64,000 nt of DNA from Anaerolineae bacterium (GTDB lineage Bacteria > Chloroflexota > Anaerolineae > Anaerolineales > Villigracilaceae): assembly GCA_021324435.1 (NCBI GenBank), contig JAJPIZ010000028.1:62001-126000 (forward strand). The letters run 5' to 3'. The translations under genes were made by a program, and so were the position numbers. The notes beneath the pieces were generated by a model, which saw nothing but the letters and a program-made list of their open reading frames with translations, searched no databases and was not told the DNA's origin. This document shows, piece by piece, positions 34,137-43,249 of the stretch (positions are counted from its first letter, which is position 1; every line of letters begins with the position of its first letter).

Positions 34137-35897
34137 TTAGAAACCTGATGAAAGTTCTCTATTTATTTGTCCTGAATCTTGTATGTAATTCAACACAAAC
34201 AAAATTCCAGGAATAAAGACCACGGCCAGCGGCACGAGGAAGAGTCGCGTCTCGCCGACAATGCTGAGGACGAAATGAATCGCGAACCAGGCGGGAGCCA
34301 TGATCAAAAAGAAATACCGCCACAGGCGCGGCCATTTGAAGATGAACAACAAACCGATGATTGGAACAAGTCCCAAAGTGTAATAAAGCTGATCCCAAGT
34401 GAATGGCCGGGTGACGTTATAAATCAACATCTGGTAGCCCGGTATTTGTTGGTAGGGAATATAAAGCGGACGGTTGAGATAGATAAGATGTAACCCTAAG
34501 AATACAACCGCAAAGACCCCGGCGGACAGGACAAACGGCAGGAAGTTCTTCCAGGAAGATGGCTCATGAATTAGAGCCGCGAGCAACAGAAAAGGAATCA
34601 AGCCGCTGGTTTCCCGATTGAGGGCGGCAAAGAATGTGACGAGGACAACCCAATCATATTTTCGATTCAAAATCAAGATCACAGCCAGCAGATAAAAAAT
34701 CAAATCGAAATACGTGTTAAATGAAAGGTCGTTATCATAAAACGCGTTCTTCATACTGCCGGCAAGCAGAAGAAAGCCAGCCAGCGCAATCCATTTTGAA
34801 GTGGCAATCTTTCGATATAAAGCAAACGCCAGCAGAAAAATGGCGATGTTTTGCAAAACACGCAGGGAGATAAAACCAAAACCGATTGGGTCTTGAATTT
34901 TCAAAAATTGAAAAAAGCGAATAAATCCCTCTGCCACATATTCGGATAGAACCCGATATTGCCAGGGATTCGGTGCTTGACCCTGCAGGACGGCGTTATG
35001 CCTTGCCAATTGCACGCCGTGGATGTAACTTTCCGCGCCGCCGTCGAGGCTGTCGAGTTGAAGTTTGATGGTAACCGCCGCAAGAATGATTGCAAGCAGA
35101 ATAATCCAAAGGCGGGAAGCTGCCGCCGTTTCAATCCATTGGATGAACTTGATTCTTTTACCGAACAAAATCACAAGCAAAAACAAGAACCATGTAATGA
35201 GAATATAAATGGATAAAAACAACAACGCGCCGACGCCAAACGGCGTTGTAAATTTTCTGTTCAAGAGAATTTGCTTCGGTGCATCTTGCGACAACTCAAA
35301 GACACTGCGGGATTGATCCCAATAAACCGTCACGGTTCCGCTGGCGGCTGGGGCTTGAAGCGTTAGGAGCATGGCGTCAGTTGCCGCGCCAACCCAATGA
35401 AGCGAGGCGCCCGTTCCCGGGTCGAGGCTGAACGTATCGCCGGTTGACTGCCACGTCCCGACCGCGCGAAAGGCGCGCGCGTCCAAAACGTCTTTGCCCA
35501 TCTGCAGTCGAACATCGGATTTTGAAAAACTCAGCGGACGCGAATCCGCATTGACATCGTACTGCACCGCCACATCCGTCCACTGCCGCAGAAGCGGATG
35601 GATTGGATAGGCGGGCGGCGCATAAAACAACGGCAGAAACAAAAGCGGTAGAAGAAAGCAAAGACCGATTACCCGCCTGCTGAAAGTTATCAGTCTTGCT
35701 TTCCAATGAAAAACGAGAAGGTAATTTGCGATTGCAAAAACAATGAACAGCGCAAGTGCGATCGCCAGCCTGCTCAGACTGATGACGGGCGTTTGAAGAA
35801 ACGAAATAAAAACGATGAACGCGAAACTGCATCCTGCAAGGACGCTCGAAACCACTGCAATGCGAAAGATGAATCTGCCCTCGGACTTTTGCATCAA
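34137..35897 (-). CDS. Multi-pass membrane protein with an extracytoplasmic beta-rich loop
   Basis: A 586-residue protein. Helices occur at about 10-32, 40-62 and 78-95, then a soluble region of about 120 residues (108-225) rich in beta motifs, then eight or more helices to the C-terminus. The C-terminal half resembles polyprenyl-phosphate sugar transferases of the DUF2029/GT87 kind (NRETSGLIPFLLLAALIHEP, LNRPLYIPYQQIP) but no diagnostic acidic motif is certain. It overlaps the deacetylase gene by 4 nt (ATGA) and is translated after it, so the two probably act in one envelope-glycan pathway. Confidence 0.65.
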   Translation of the reverse strand: MMQKSEGRFIFRIAVVSSVLAGCSFAFIVFISFLQTPVISLSRLAIALALFIVFAIANYLLVFHWKARLITFSRRVIGLCFLLPLLFLPLFYAPPAYPIHPLLRQWTDVAVQYDVNADSRPLSFSKSDVRLQMGKDVLDARAFRAVGTWQSTGDTFSLDPGTGASLHWVGAATDAMLLTLQAPAASGTVTVYWDQSRSVFELSQDAPKQILLNRKFTTPFGVGALLFLSIYILITWFLFLLVILFGKRIKFIQWIETAAASRLWIILLAIILAAVTIKLQLDSLDGGAESYIHGVQLARHNAVLQGQAPNPWQYRVLSEYVAEGFIRFFQFLKIQDPIGFGFISLRVLQNIAIFLLAFALYRKIATSKWIALAGFLLLAGSMKNAFYDNDLSFNTYFDLIFYLLAVILILNRKYDWVVLVTFFAALNRETSGLIPFLLLAALIHEPSSWKNFLPFVLSAGVFAVVFLGLHLIYLNRPLYIPYQQIPGYQMLIYNVTRPFTWDQLYYTLGLVPIIGLLFIFKWPRLWRYFFLIMAPAWFAIHFVLSIVGETRLFLVPLAVVFIPGILFVLNYIQDSGQINRELSSGF

Positions 35898-36634
35898 CCT
35901 TTGTCTTCCTCATTCTCCAAAATCATTACGCGATACGCCTCGGCATATTTCATCCCTTTTTCCTTTCCATCCTCTTCGCCCCACTTTTTGATCCAGTCAT
36001 CCACCTTGTGCGTATCTTTCTGGCTGATGTGTTTCTTGAGCGCCTCGATTTTAATTTCGATGGTCTCACTGATGTCAACCCATGTATCGGGCTTTTCATT
36101 GCCGTGGATGTATAGCCGTTTGACGTTGTGCGGTTCGTACCCCGCCGCTAACAAGTCCGGGAAAATGAGCCGCGTCCCCGCCGACGGAAAGACCGCGTAC
36201 GTCGCGGCCTCCGCCGCGGCGCGGTGATCGGGATGATTGATGTACTCATTTCCATAAAACCATCCGCTTGGATCGCCGGTAACGACCACCTCCGGTTGGT
36301 ATTGACGAATGAGGCGCGTCAGGTCCTTGCGAAGTTTCAGATCAGCGACCAACTCACCATCGGGATAGCGCAGAAAAACTGTCTCTTTGATCCCAAGCAC
36401 TTTATTGGCCGACCGCTGTTCATCCTCGCGGATGCGGGCCAGTTGCGGTTTGTAATCCGCATCGTGGTCAATGTTATTCGATCCCGAATCACCGCTGGTG
36501 ATGATCACAGAAATAATCTCGCATCCGGCTTTGGCCCACTTGGCAAGCGTGCCTGCAACAGTAAAATCTTGATCGTCGGGATGGGCATGGATGCTCATCG
36601 CACTTTTTGGTAGATATACTTTTTTCTCAGACAC
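35894..36634 (-). CDS. PIG-L/LmbE-family deacetylase
   Basis: A 246-residue zinc deacetylase. The N-terminal metal motif is SIHAHPDDQDF (H and D ligands), the second is NHPDHRAAA, and GDPSGWFY precedes it. The family removes acetyl groups from N-acetylglucosamine-type sugars such as GlcNAc-PI, bacillithiol or mycothiol precursors. No signal peptide, so it acts in the cytoplasm. It is the first gene of a two-gene unit with a membrane glycosyltransferase-like protein. Confidence 0.9.
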   Translation of the reverse strand: MSEKKVYLPKSAMSIHAHPDDQDFTVAGTLAKWAKAGCEIISVIITSGDSGSNNIDHDADYKPQLARIREDEQRSANKVLGIKETVFLRYPDGELVADLKLRKDLTRLIRQYQPEVVVTGDPSGWFYGNEYINHPDHRAAAEAATYAVFPSAGTRLIFPDLLAAGYEPHNVKRLYIHGNEKPDTWVDISETIEIKIEALKKHISQKDTHKVDDWIKKWGEEDGKEKGMKYAEAYRVMILENEEDKG

Positions 36635-36685
36635 CGGTGTTCGCTCCTGCTCTTAGAGTATGGCTGATTTTACTCGAAAGCAAAA

Positions 36686-37129
36686 TCAACCGCACATCAC
36701 AACTTGATTTTCCCACTCTGCTTTGAACTTTCCTTTAAATGACTTGCCCGTCTCCAACATGAAGTTGAATTCGCCTTCAATGGGATTCTCTGAATCGACG
36801 CGCCAAAAGATAACTTTACCGTTCAATTGCCTGTATGGGCCAAACAAAGGCTGATAGGTTGCATTGCCAAGTCTCGAAGACGGGTCGGGAAACGAAAACA
36901 CAACTGGTAATTTCATGTCAGGCGATTTCCAAATAGAGATTTGAATGGAAGCCATATCGTATTGAATGGAGATAGTGAATGCCGCCCCGTCCCACGGAGC
37001 GCAATCTCGGTTGACAGTGGCGGGAAAGACTTTGAGATCCTCGCTTTTACCTGTGAAATACAACGACAAAAAGCCAGTGATGATTGCCAGCAAACCGGCC
37101 AGGATATAGAGCAGGGTCCGAAATTTCAT
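36686..37129 (-). CDS. Small exported or membrane-anchored protein
   Basis: A 147-residue protein with one N-terminal helix at about 5-27 (LLYILAGLLAIITGFLSLYF) that can act as an anchor or uncleaved signal. The rest is beta-rich and extracytoplasmic (AAFTISIQYDMASIQISIW), with two cysteines, C43 and C146, which could form a disulfide. No family recognised. Divergent from hutH. Confidence 0.55.
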   Translation of the reverse strand: MKFRTLLYILAGLLAIITGFLSLYFTGKSEDLKVFPATVNRDCAPWDGAAFTISIQYDMASIQISIWKSPDMKLPVVFSFPDPSSRLGNATYQPLFGPYRQLNGKVIFWRVDSENPIEGEFNFMLETGKSFKGKFKAEWENQVVMCG

Positions 37130-37221
37130 CTTGCACGAGTGACGCTGGCGATTTCGAAATGTTCCCCGGAACAGATTTTCCTTTGGAGTACAATAACAAA
37201 AATTCCTTGTGGAGAATGTTT

Positions 37222-38745
37222 ATGCCCATCGTCCTCGACGGTTCATCCCTCACGATTGAAAAACTGGTTGCGATTGCGCGCAACAACGAAAAAGTCGAAT
37301 TGGCTCCCGCCGCGCTGGAGCGCATCAAAGTCTGCCGCGCCATGCTGGAGGAAAAACTGGCGGCAAAAGAAATCATGTACGGCACAAACACCGGCATCGG
37401 GGAATTTTCGGAAAAAGTTCTCAACGATGAGCAGGTCAAAGAATTTCAAAAATATTTGATCTACAATCATGCGGCTGGGATTGGCGAGCCATTGCCGATT
37501 GAATATGTGCGCGCGGCGCTGGCGGGACGAATCAACGTCCACGCGCACGGCAATTCGGGATGCAGACCGGAGATCACATTGACGCTGGTCGAGATGTTGA
37601 ACAAAGGCGTGACGCCGGTTGTTTGCACGAAAGGATCAGTCGGCGCGAGCGGCGACCTCGCTCCGATGGCGCAAGCCGCGCTGTTGCTCATGGGCGAAGG
37701 CGAAGCCTTCTTAAACGGCGAGCGGTTGCCGGGTCAGGAAGCGATGCGGCGCGCCGGAATTGAAATCCCCGGCTTGCAGGCGCGCGACGGTCTGGCGACC
37801 ATCAACGGATCGAACGTCCTGACCGCGATGTCCGCGCTTCACATTTATGACATGGAACGATTTTTGAAGCAAGCCGAGATCGCGGCGGCGATGTCCATTG
37901 AGGCGCTGCTTGGGAATCTCAAACCTTACAATACCAAACTTCACGAACTGCGCGGCTTCAAGGGCGCGATCGCGTCCGCAAAAAATATTATGAAGGTGAT
38001 CGAAGGCTCGGATTTGACGACGGGCAAAATGAAAACCAAAGTGCAGGACGCCTATTCGATGCGTTCGACTCCGCAGGTGATCGGCGCGGCGCGCGACGCC
38101 ATTGCGTATGCGCGCTCGCAAGTCGAAATCGAATTGAACGGCGTGGGCGATAATCCGATTTTTATTCCCGAAGATAAATTGACGTTGACGGGCGCGAACT
38201 TTCAAGGCACGCCGGTTGCCTTGCCGATGGACATGGCGGGCGCGGCCATTACGATGGTCTGCGTTTTAGCGGAACGGCGGCTCAACCGTTTAACCAATCC
38301 GGCTCTTTCCGCGGGACTTCCGGATTTTCTCGCGCATGAACCGGGCTTTTATTCCGGCCTGATGCTTTCGCAATACACCGCCGACCATTTGATCGTGGAG
38401 CAAAGAATTTTATCCGCGCCCGCGAGCATTCAATCCATCCCCGCCGCGGCGGATCAGGAAGACTTCGTTTCGATGGGCCTGAACACTGCTCTTAAGAATG
38501 GACAGATTCTCGATAACGCGTACGGCATTTTGGGAATCGAATTCATGGCGGCGGCACAAGCCTTGGACTTTCGTCAATTTACTCCGGGCAAGGGAACGCA
38601 AAAAGCGCGGGAAGTGATTCGCAAACACGTGGAGCATCTCGAAGTGGATCGTCCGCTGTATAACGATCACAACAAGATGAAAGCGCTGGTGAAATCGGGA
38701 GAGATTTTGGAGGAAGTGGAAAAGGTGGTGGGGAAATTGGGATGA
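37222..38745 (+). CDS. hutH: Histidine ammonia-lyase (MIO-type aromatic amino acid lyase)
   Basis: A 507-residue lyase. I use ATG 37222 (GGAG 7 nt upstream); ATG 37216 is also in frame. The MIO cofactor triad A142-S143-G144 lies in GSVGASGDLAPMAQ, with YGTNTGIGEF near 53-62 and the SIPAAADQEDFVSM segment late in the protein. HAL converts histidine to urocanate. The substrate switch region reads LIYNHAAGIG; histidine lyases normally have SH, tyrosine lyases HL, phenylalanine lyases FL. NH is unusual, so another MIO lyase or aminomutase is possible; the hutI gene in the same window supports HutH. Confidence 0.82.
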   Translation: MPIVLDGSSLTIEKLVAIARNNEKVELAPAALERIKVCRAMLEEKLAAKEIMYGTNTGIGEFSEKVLNDEQVKEFQKYLIYNHAAGIGEPLPIEYVRAALAGRINVHAHGNSGCRPEITLTLVEMLNKGVTPVVCTKGSVGASGDLAPMAQAALLLMGEGEAFLNGERLPGQEAMRRAGIEIPGLQARDGLATINGSNVLTAMSALHIYDMERFLKQAEIAAAMSIEALLGNLKPYNTKLHELRGFKGAIASAKNIMKVIEGSDLTTGKMKTKVQDAYSMRSTPQVIGAARDAIAYARSQVEIELNGVGDNPIFIPEDKLTLTGANFQGTPVALPMDMAGAAITMVCVLAERRLNRLTNPALSAGLPDFLAHEPGFYSGLMLSQYTADHLIVEQRILSAPASIQSIPAAADQEDFVSMGLNTALKNGQILDNAYGILGIEFMAAAQALDFRQFTPGKGTQKAREVIRKHVEHLEVDRPLYNDHNKMKALVKSGEILEEVEKVVGKLG

Positions 38746-38756
38746 TGCCAGACAAC

Positions 38757-38790
38757 GGACTATAGACCGTGGACGATGGAAGATGGCAAA
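38757..38790. repeat. Copy of a dispersed GACCGTGGAC repeat
   Basis: The sequence GACTATAGACCGTGGACGAT with ATGG direct repeats lies in the gap between hutH and the GH5 gene. Related sequences occur at 48421, 60947 and 63298, two of them inside genes. Confidence 0.65.
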
Positions 38791-38807
38791 TGGTCGAGGA
38801 TCAAATT

Positions 38808-39857
38808 ATGAGACGCCTTGCTCTGACATTGCTCGTTTTGATTTTGCTTTCCGCATGTGCCCCGACCGAGAACGCCGCGCCTGCATCCAGCCCGGCGGTT
38901 ATTGATACAACGACACCCACCGCGACACCAATTCCAGTCATTGAATTGCGCCACGGCGTGAACATGGGCAACATGCTCGAAGCGCCCAACGAAGGCGACT
39001 GGGGTCTGACCGTTCACGAAGAATATTTCGATTTGATCCAACAAGCGGGCTTTGACTTTGTCCGTCTGCCGGTGCGATGGAACGCGCACGCCGAAGAGTC
39101 CGCGCCGTACACGATTGACCCGGCATTCTTTCGTCGCATTGACGAAGTCGTGGGCTGGGCGCTGAAGCGCAATCTGACCATCATCATTGACTTTCATCAT
39201 TACGAAGAGTTAATGTCCGACCCGTGGGATCACAAAGATAGATTCTTAGCCATCTGGAAACAGATTGCCGAGCATTACAAAGATCATCCGCCCACAGTTT
39301 TGTTCGAACTGCTCAACGAACCCAGCGACCAAATCGACGCGGCCATGTGGAATCAATATGCGAGCGAAGCATTGTCCATTGTTCGCGAGAGCAACCCAAC
39401 TCGCGATGTGATCATCGGGCCGGTGCAATGGAATTCATTCAATTGGATCACCACGCTCGATGTTCCAAACGACTCCCGCCTGATATTTACTTTCCATTAC
39501 TACGAACCGTTTCACTTTACGCATCAGGGCGCGGAATGGGTCGGCCCGGAAAGCCAGGGATGGCTCGGCACCACCTGGGATGCGACCGATGCAGAGAAGG
39601 CGGAGATCACTAGCAACTTTGACCTCGTCGCGGATTGGGCGAAGCGACATGGAAACGTCCGCATCCTGCTCGGAGAGTTCGGCGCATATTCGCAGGGAGA
39701 TATGGCCTCCCGTGTGCGCTGGACGACTTACGTCCGAAGCGAGGCGGAACGTCACGGGTTCGCGTGGGCCTATTGGGAATTTGGATCCGGTTTCGGCGCG
39801 TATGATCCGGATGCGCATCAATGGCGCGGGAAACTGCTAAAGGCATTGATCCCATAA
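38808..39857 (+). CDS. Glycoside hydrolase family 5 (cellulase-type) lipoprotein
   Basis: A 349-residue protein. Start ATG 38808 gives a lipoprotein signal MRRLALTLLVLILLSAC with cysteine at 17, then a Thr/Pro/Ala linker, then a TIM-barrel. Subsite motif RHGVNMGNMLEAP, acid/base E in LFELLNEPS, nucleophile E in ILLGEFGAYS and the aromatic FHYYEPFHFTHQ are all present. GH5 enzymes cut beta-1,4-glucans or mannans; substrate not predictable here. An alternative start 38769 would put the repeat sequence inside the coding region. Confidence 0.9.
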   Translation: MRRLALTLLVLILLSACAPTENAAPASSPAVIDTTTPTATPIPVIELRHGVNMGNMLEAPNEGDWGLTVHEEYFDLIQQAGFDFVRLPVRWNAHAEESAPYTIDPAFFRRIDEVVGWALKRNLTIIIDFHHYEELMSDPWDHKDRFLAIWKQIAEHYKDHPPTVLFELLNEPSDQIDAAMWNQYASEALSIVRESNPTRDVIIGPVQWNSFNWITTLDVPNDSRLIFTFHYYEPFHFTHQGAEWVGPESQGWLGTTWDATDAEKAEITSNFDLVADWAKRHGNVRILLGEFGAYSQGDMASRVRWTTYVRSEAERHGFAWAYWEFGSGFGAYDPDAHQWRGKLLKALIP

Positions 39858-39859
39858 AA

Positions 39860-39886
39860 CAGGGACACGGCGTCGCCGTGTCCCTG
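39860..39886. terminator. Strong terminator hairpin
   Basis: Stem CAGGGACACGG/CCGTGTCCCTG with the loop CGTCG, between convergent genes. Confidence 0.8.
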
Positions 39887-39893
39887 CTGGTTT

Positions 39894-40946
39894 CTACTTT
39901 GTTACCGACACCACACCGCCCAGCGCGTTCAACTTCAACGTCCATACACTGCCAACCTGGAATTGCCGGAACGTATCCAGATCGCCCGGCGAATATGTTT
40001 TTTGTCCCTTGGAGGTATCGAAAGTAATGGTGTAATCCACTGATTCATTTCCAATGCGCTGATCGTTTGAAATGTTCGGTTGAGAATACACCGGTGAGAA
40101 GTCATGGCCATCGAGGGTGTAGGTTTGAATCGTCTGCCATTCGTCCACTGTGTACGAGCAATAATCCTGGCTTTCGTCGTGACAGTCCTCCACTTTCTCT
40201 CCATAACCGTTGCCCTTGTCAATAATTTTTTCTTCACAGACCTGTTTGGTTTCAGTGTGACACGACACATCGTACGCGTTGGATGGCGGGCTGCCCGGCT
40301 CGTCGGAATAATTCACCGCGTGAAGTTCCTCCACGGGCACGGAGGTCTGCCAACGCACATCGGTTACGGTGGCTTGGACGGAGGAGGTTGGGAAAAAGAA
40401 AAGGGCTACAAGCGCGACACAGCAAATGAGCAACACCGCGCCGATGCCGCCGATCAAAAATGGATTGACTTTTTTCTTTGTGGATGCAGTTCCGGTTCGG
40501 ACTCCGCCGGAAGCGGCTGAGGCCACCGAAGGAGCGGATACACGCGGCAAGGGCGCGCCGCATTTCAAACAATTTCGGTTGGTGGCGGGGTTGACCGTGC
40601 CGCAGTTGGTACAAGTCACATCAGGTTGAGCCGCGGGCGCACGCAATTCCGCGCCGGAAGCGCGGCGTTTGGCTTCGACCAGATCGCCGCCGCATTGTTT
40701 GCAGACTTTTGCATCGCCGCTGTTGCGCGTGTTGCAATATGGGCAGATGAAATCCGCGCCGGCCTGCGCGGCCCGGATAGCATCTTCGTCTGTGACCAAG
40801 TTCTGATTCGCCCCCACTTCAAATTGCACGTTCTCGGGTTGGGGCGCGCCGCAATTGACGCAGGTCTTCTGCGAACCCTTGTTGCGCGTCCCGCAGTTCG
40901 GACAAGTCCATTCCAGCTCGATGTAACCGACCGTTCTCCTCGCCAT
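39894..40946 (-). CDS. Triple zinc-ribbon membrane protein
   Basis: A 350-residue protein. The start MARRTVGYIEL is chosen because AAGGAG lies 7 nt upstream. Three CPxCG-type zinc ribbons are at about 14-32 (WTCPNCGTRN, CVNCG), 68-86 (ICPYCNTRN, CKQCG) and 110-130 (TCTNCGTVN, CLKCG). One membrane helix is at about 165-187 (FLIGGIGAVLLICCVALVALFFF). The extracytoplasmic C-terminal domain has about six cysteines (C230-C260 region) that may form disulfides. Function unknown; such proteins are common in Chloroflexota. Confidence 0.75.
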   Translation of the reverse strand: MARRTVGYIELEWTCPNCGTRNKGSQKTCVNCGAPQPENVQFEVGANQNLVTDEDAIRAAQAGADFICPYCNTRNSGDAKVCKQCGGDLVEAKRRASGAELRAPAAQPDVTCTNCGTVNPATNRNCLKCGAPLPRVSAPSVASAASGGVRTGTASTKKKVNPFLIGGIGAVLLICCVALVALFFFPTSSVQATVTDVRWQTSVPVEELHAVNYSDEPGSPPSNAYDVSCHTETKQVCEEKIIDKGNGYGEKVEDCHDESQDYCSYTVDEWQTIQTYTLDGHDFSPVYSQPNISNDQRIGNESVDYTITFDTSKGQKTYSPGDLDTFRQFQVGSVWTLKLNALGGVVSVTK

Positions 40947-41021
40947 GTTCAATCTCCTTGAAGCCGCATTATAAAAGCGAAGAGCGATTTGTGAAGGCTA
41001 CATTTTCCTTACAAGTTGCGA

Positions 41022-42023
41022 TTAGAACCCGTGCCACTTGCAGACCTTTTCGATGATTTCACTTGCATCCGTCTCTTTGCGCGGAGAGGCATCGCCGGGG
41101 TCAACGAAGTCTTTGTCCATCAACGCGGCGAAGACCGCCGACGCGCCGTTGGCAACATTGACCGGGTCATAGCCGCCCTCGAGCACGAAGACAATTTTGC
41201 CGCCGCAATACTTTTCGGCCAGATTAACCAACTTCTTTGAAAGCATGAAAAAGCCCGCGCTGGAAAGTCCCAGCGTGGTGATGGGATCGTTCCAATGAGC
41301 GTCGAAGCCGGCAGAGACGAGAATCAACTCGGGTCGAAAGGATCGAATGAACGGCGCAAAGATTTCATCCGCGATTCGTTCGTACGTTTTATCGCCCGAA
41401 CCGGCAGGTAGTGGCACGTTGACGATTCTCTTCCTGGCGTGTGGCGCTTCTTCATACCAGCCCGTGCCGGGATAGATTCCCCACTGATGCGTGGATAAAT
41501 AAGCAACTTGCTCATCGTTGACAAACGCGGCTTGAGTCCCATTGCCGTGATGAGCGTCATAGTCCACGATGGCAACGCGTTTGATTCCATTTGCCAGCGC
41601 GTCGCGCGCCGCGACGGCAACATTGTTGAAGATGCAAAAACCCATCGAACGATCCGGTTCCGCGTGATGTCCCGGCGGGCGGACGAGGGCAAACGCGTTT
41701 CGGGCGGATCCGCTCAATACCGCGCGCGCACAGCTCAAGGTCCCGCCGGAGGCGAGCAGCGCGTCATTAAATGAAGTTCGGGTCACAAATGTTGGAGCAT
41801 AATCAATGATGGCCTCGCCTTCTTTGCAAACCTGTTCCAACGTTTCAATCAATTTGAGAGAATGCACGCGCGCCACTTCGTCGCGCGACGCGGGTTTCAC
41901 ATCCAATTTTTGCGCGCCGAACGAATCAAGCCGCGGCGCCAACATATCAAAACGACTCGGGCGTTCGGGATGATCGGGATACACATGCGAAGGCGAAGGG
42001 ACAAATGTATACGCCGTTGTCAT
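41022..42023 (-). CDS. Histone deacetylase-superfamily (AcuC-like) amidohydrolase
   Basis: A 333-residue arginase/deacetylase-fold enzyme. The class hallmark is complete: H-H in RPPGHHAEPDRSMGFCIFNN, zinc ligands D and H in VDYDAHHGNGTQ, the second D in SAGFDAHWNDP, and a final GGY. These proteins deacetylate proteins such as AcsA or small acetylated substrates. A palindrome overlaps its promoter (42030-42081), so it is probably regulated. No acs or acetyltransferase gene is near. Confidence 0.9.
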   Translation of the reverse strand: MTTAYTFVPSPSHVYPDHPERPSRFDMLAPRLDSFGAQKLDVKPASRDEVARVHSLKLIETLEQVCKEGEAIIDYAPTFVTRTSFNDALLASGGTLSCARAVLSGSARNAFALVRPPGHHAEPDRSMGFCIFNNVAVAARDALANGIKRVAIVDYDAHHGNGTQAAFVNDEQVAYLSTHQWGIYPGTGWYEEAPHARKRIVNVPLPAGSGDKTYERIADEIFAPFIRSFRPELILVSAGFDAHWNDPITTLGLSSAGFFMLSKKLVNLAEKYCGGKIVFVLEGGYDPVNVANGASAVFAALMDKDFVDPGDASPRKETDASEIIEKVCKWHGF

Positions 42024-42029
42024 GCAAAC

Positions 42030-42081
42030 ATTATACTTGTGCTTAAACGATTGTCAGGCGTGTCAATGACACGCCTGACAA
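42030..42081 (-). promoter_or_regulatory. Promoter with a perfect 31-nt palindrome
   Basis: On the minus strand a -10 TATAAT (42030-42035) has a -35 CTGACA (42052-42057) at 16-nt spacing. The -35 lies inside a perfect palindrome with 15-nt arms (TTGTCAGGCGTGTCA, 42051-42065, mirrored at 42067-42081). A dimeric repressor binding here would block RNA polymerase. A cruciform or transcript hairpin is the alternative. Confidence 0.6.
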
Positions 42082-42261
42082 CCTTGAGGGGGAGGGACAC
42101 CACCGTCAGTCAACATGGGGGGGACATGCGGACTGGTTGTCGGTGGTTGACACCTTATATACCAGTAAAAGGGAGGGCAGGTGTCTTGTGGCTAATATAC
42201 ATCCGATTTGTCCGGTTAACATTAATGCCGCATTAGAGAAACAAGACACAAACTGTCCGAA

Positions 42262-42732
42262 TTATTCCTCCCTGCCAAATAACTTCAACCACTCATCTAC
42301 TTCTTCAGAAGATACACCTTTCCCCTCTATTGACTTCGATGCCGAACCGCGCGCTTGCTTCAACAAACCGGCAAATGCATCGGATGAAGTCGCGCTGGCG
42401 CGCACAGCGCGTGCCGCGTCCTGCACTTGATGATCGGAACTGACCACCACCCAGTTGCGCGCCGCGCGTCCCATTTTGTGGAGGCGCGACTTGATGGCTA
42501 AGTCCGCCGTCGCACCTTGCCGGACAAAGTGGGCGGTCACCGCGCCAAATTTTTCGGTCCGCGCCTGACCGCTCGGCGCGCCGTCGAAATACACTTCCGC
42601 TTCACGTCGCGAGAGACGGGCAAATTCCTGCAGGATCGCCACCAGTTCCATTTCATCGTCCGGCGAATCCAAACGCAGACCGAGTTTGGGAATCAAGTTG
42701 TGGCCGTCAATCAGGTAAGGCATTTGCCCCAT
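42262..42732 (-). CDS. NYN-domain (YacP-like) putative RNase
   Basis: A 156-residue NYN/PIN-like protein. The first strand LIDGHNLIPKLG carries the conserved D and N, and further acidic residues lie in AEVYFDGAPS and VVSSDHQVQDAAR. YacP/Rae1 proteins cut mRNA on the ribosome in Bacillus, so an RNase role is likely but unproven. Start MGQMPYLIDGHN; MPYLIDG three codons later is equally good. A fragment of a dispersed repeat (GTCATTGCGAGCAAGG) sits at the 5' end, around 42735. Confidence 0.8.
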   Translation of the reverse strand: MGQMPYLIDGHNLIPKLGLRLDSPDDEMELVAILQEFARLSRREAEVYFDGAPSGQARTEKFGAVTAHFVRQGATADLAIKSRLHKMGRAARNWVVVSSDHQVQDAARAVRASATSSDAFAGLLKQARGSASKSIEGKGVSSEEVDEWLKLFGREE

Positions 42733-42760
42733 TGTACCTTGCTCGCAATGACGCAAATGA

Positions 42761-43144
42761 CTAATTCATCGTGGTCGTGATCTCGAACTTCGGCGGATGT
42801 TCCAGATGTTTCTTGACCGCGCACAATTGCGCCGAGTTGATCACCGCCTCGCGATATTTCTCTGGGAAACCCTGGGGCAGTTGAATCTCCAGATCAATCT
42901 TCTCCACCATGCCGGTCATCGGATTGCTGAATACACGCTGGACGATCTTCATCCCATCGGTGGAAAGCCCCCGCTGACGACAGAATCCCAGCACATAAAT
43001 CCCGGCGCAAGTTCCAATCGAGGAAAGAAACAATGCAAACGGCGTCGGCGCCGACGCTGACGGAGGCTGATCCGTTTGCACAGTGAACGGCCCAAAATGT
43101 GCGTCCACTCTTGACCCGCCCGGAAAATCAATGACCATTTCCAT
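42761..43144 (-). CDS. OsmC/YhfA-family thiol peroxidase-like protein
   Basis: A 127-residue OsmC fold protein. ATG 43144 (MEMVIDFPGG) has GGGAG 7 nt upstream, and an upstream ATG at 43198 lacks one. Two family cysteines are present: GTCAGIYVLGFC and AQLCAVKKHLEHP, the second being the conserved resolving position. It could reduce organic peroxides or bind hydrophobic ligands. Divergent from the DUF1232 gene. Confidence 0.85.
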   Translation of the reverse strand: MEMVIDFPGGSRVDAHFGPFTVQTDQPPSASAPTPFALFLSSIGTCAGIYVLGFCRQRGLSTDGMKIVQRVFSNPMTGMVEKIDLEIQLPQGFPEKYREAVINSAQLCAVKKHLEHPPKFEITTTMN

Positions 43145-43249
43145 GTTGCCACTCCCAAAAAGATTTTTCGTACAACCTATTGATACATCAAAACTCAAAA
43201 ATCTTCCGCGTGTATAATGTAACTAATTCCAGTATGACAGGAGTATGAC

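Noticed and set aside
42137-42430. 97-codon frame opposite the NYN gene
   Set aside because: It overlaps the real gene on the other strand and has no ribosome site or known domain.
43180-43191. FNR site TTGAT-AC-ATCAA
   Set aside because: The spacer is 2 nt instead of 4, so it does not fit the consensus.
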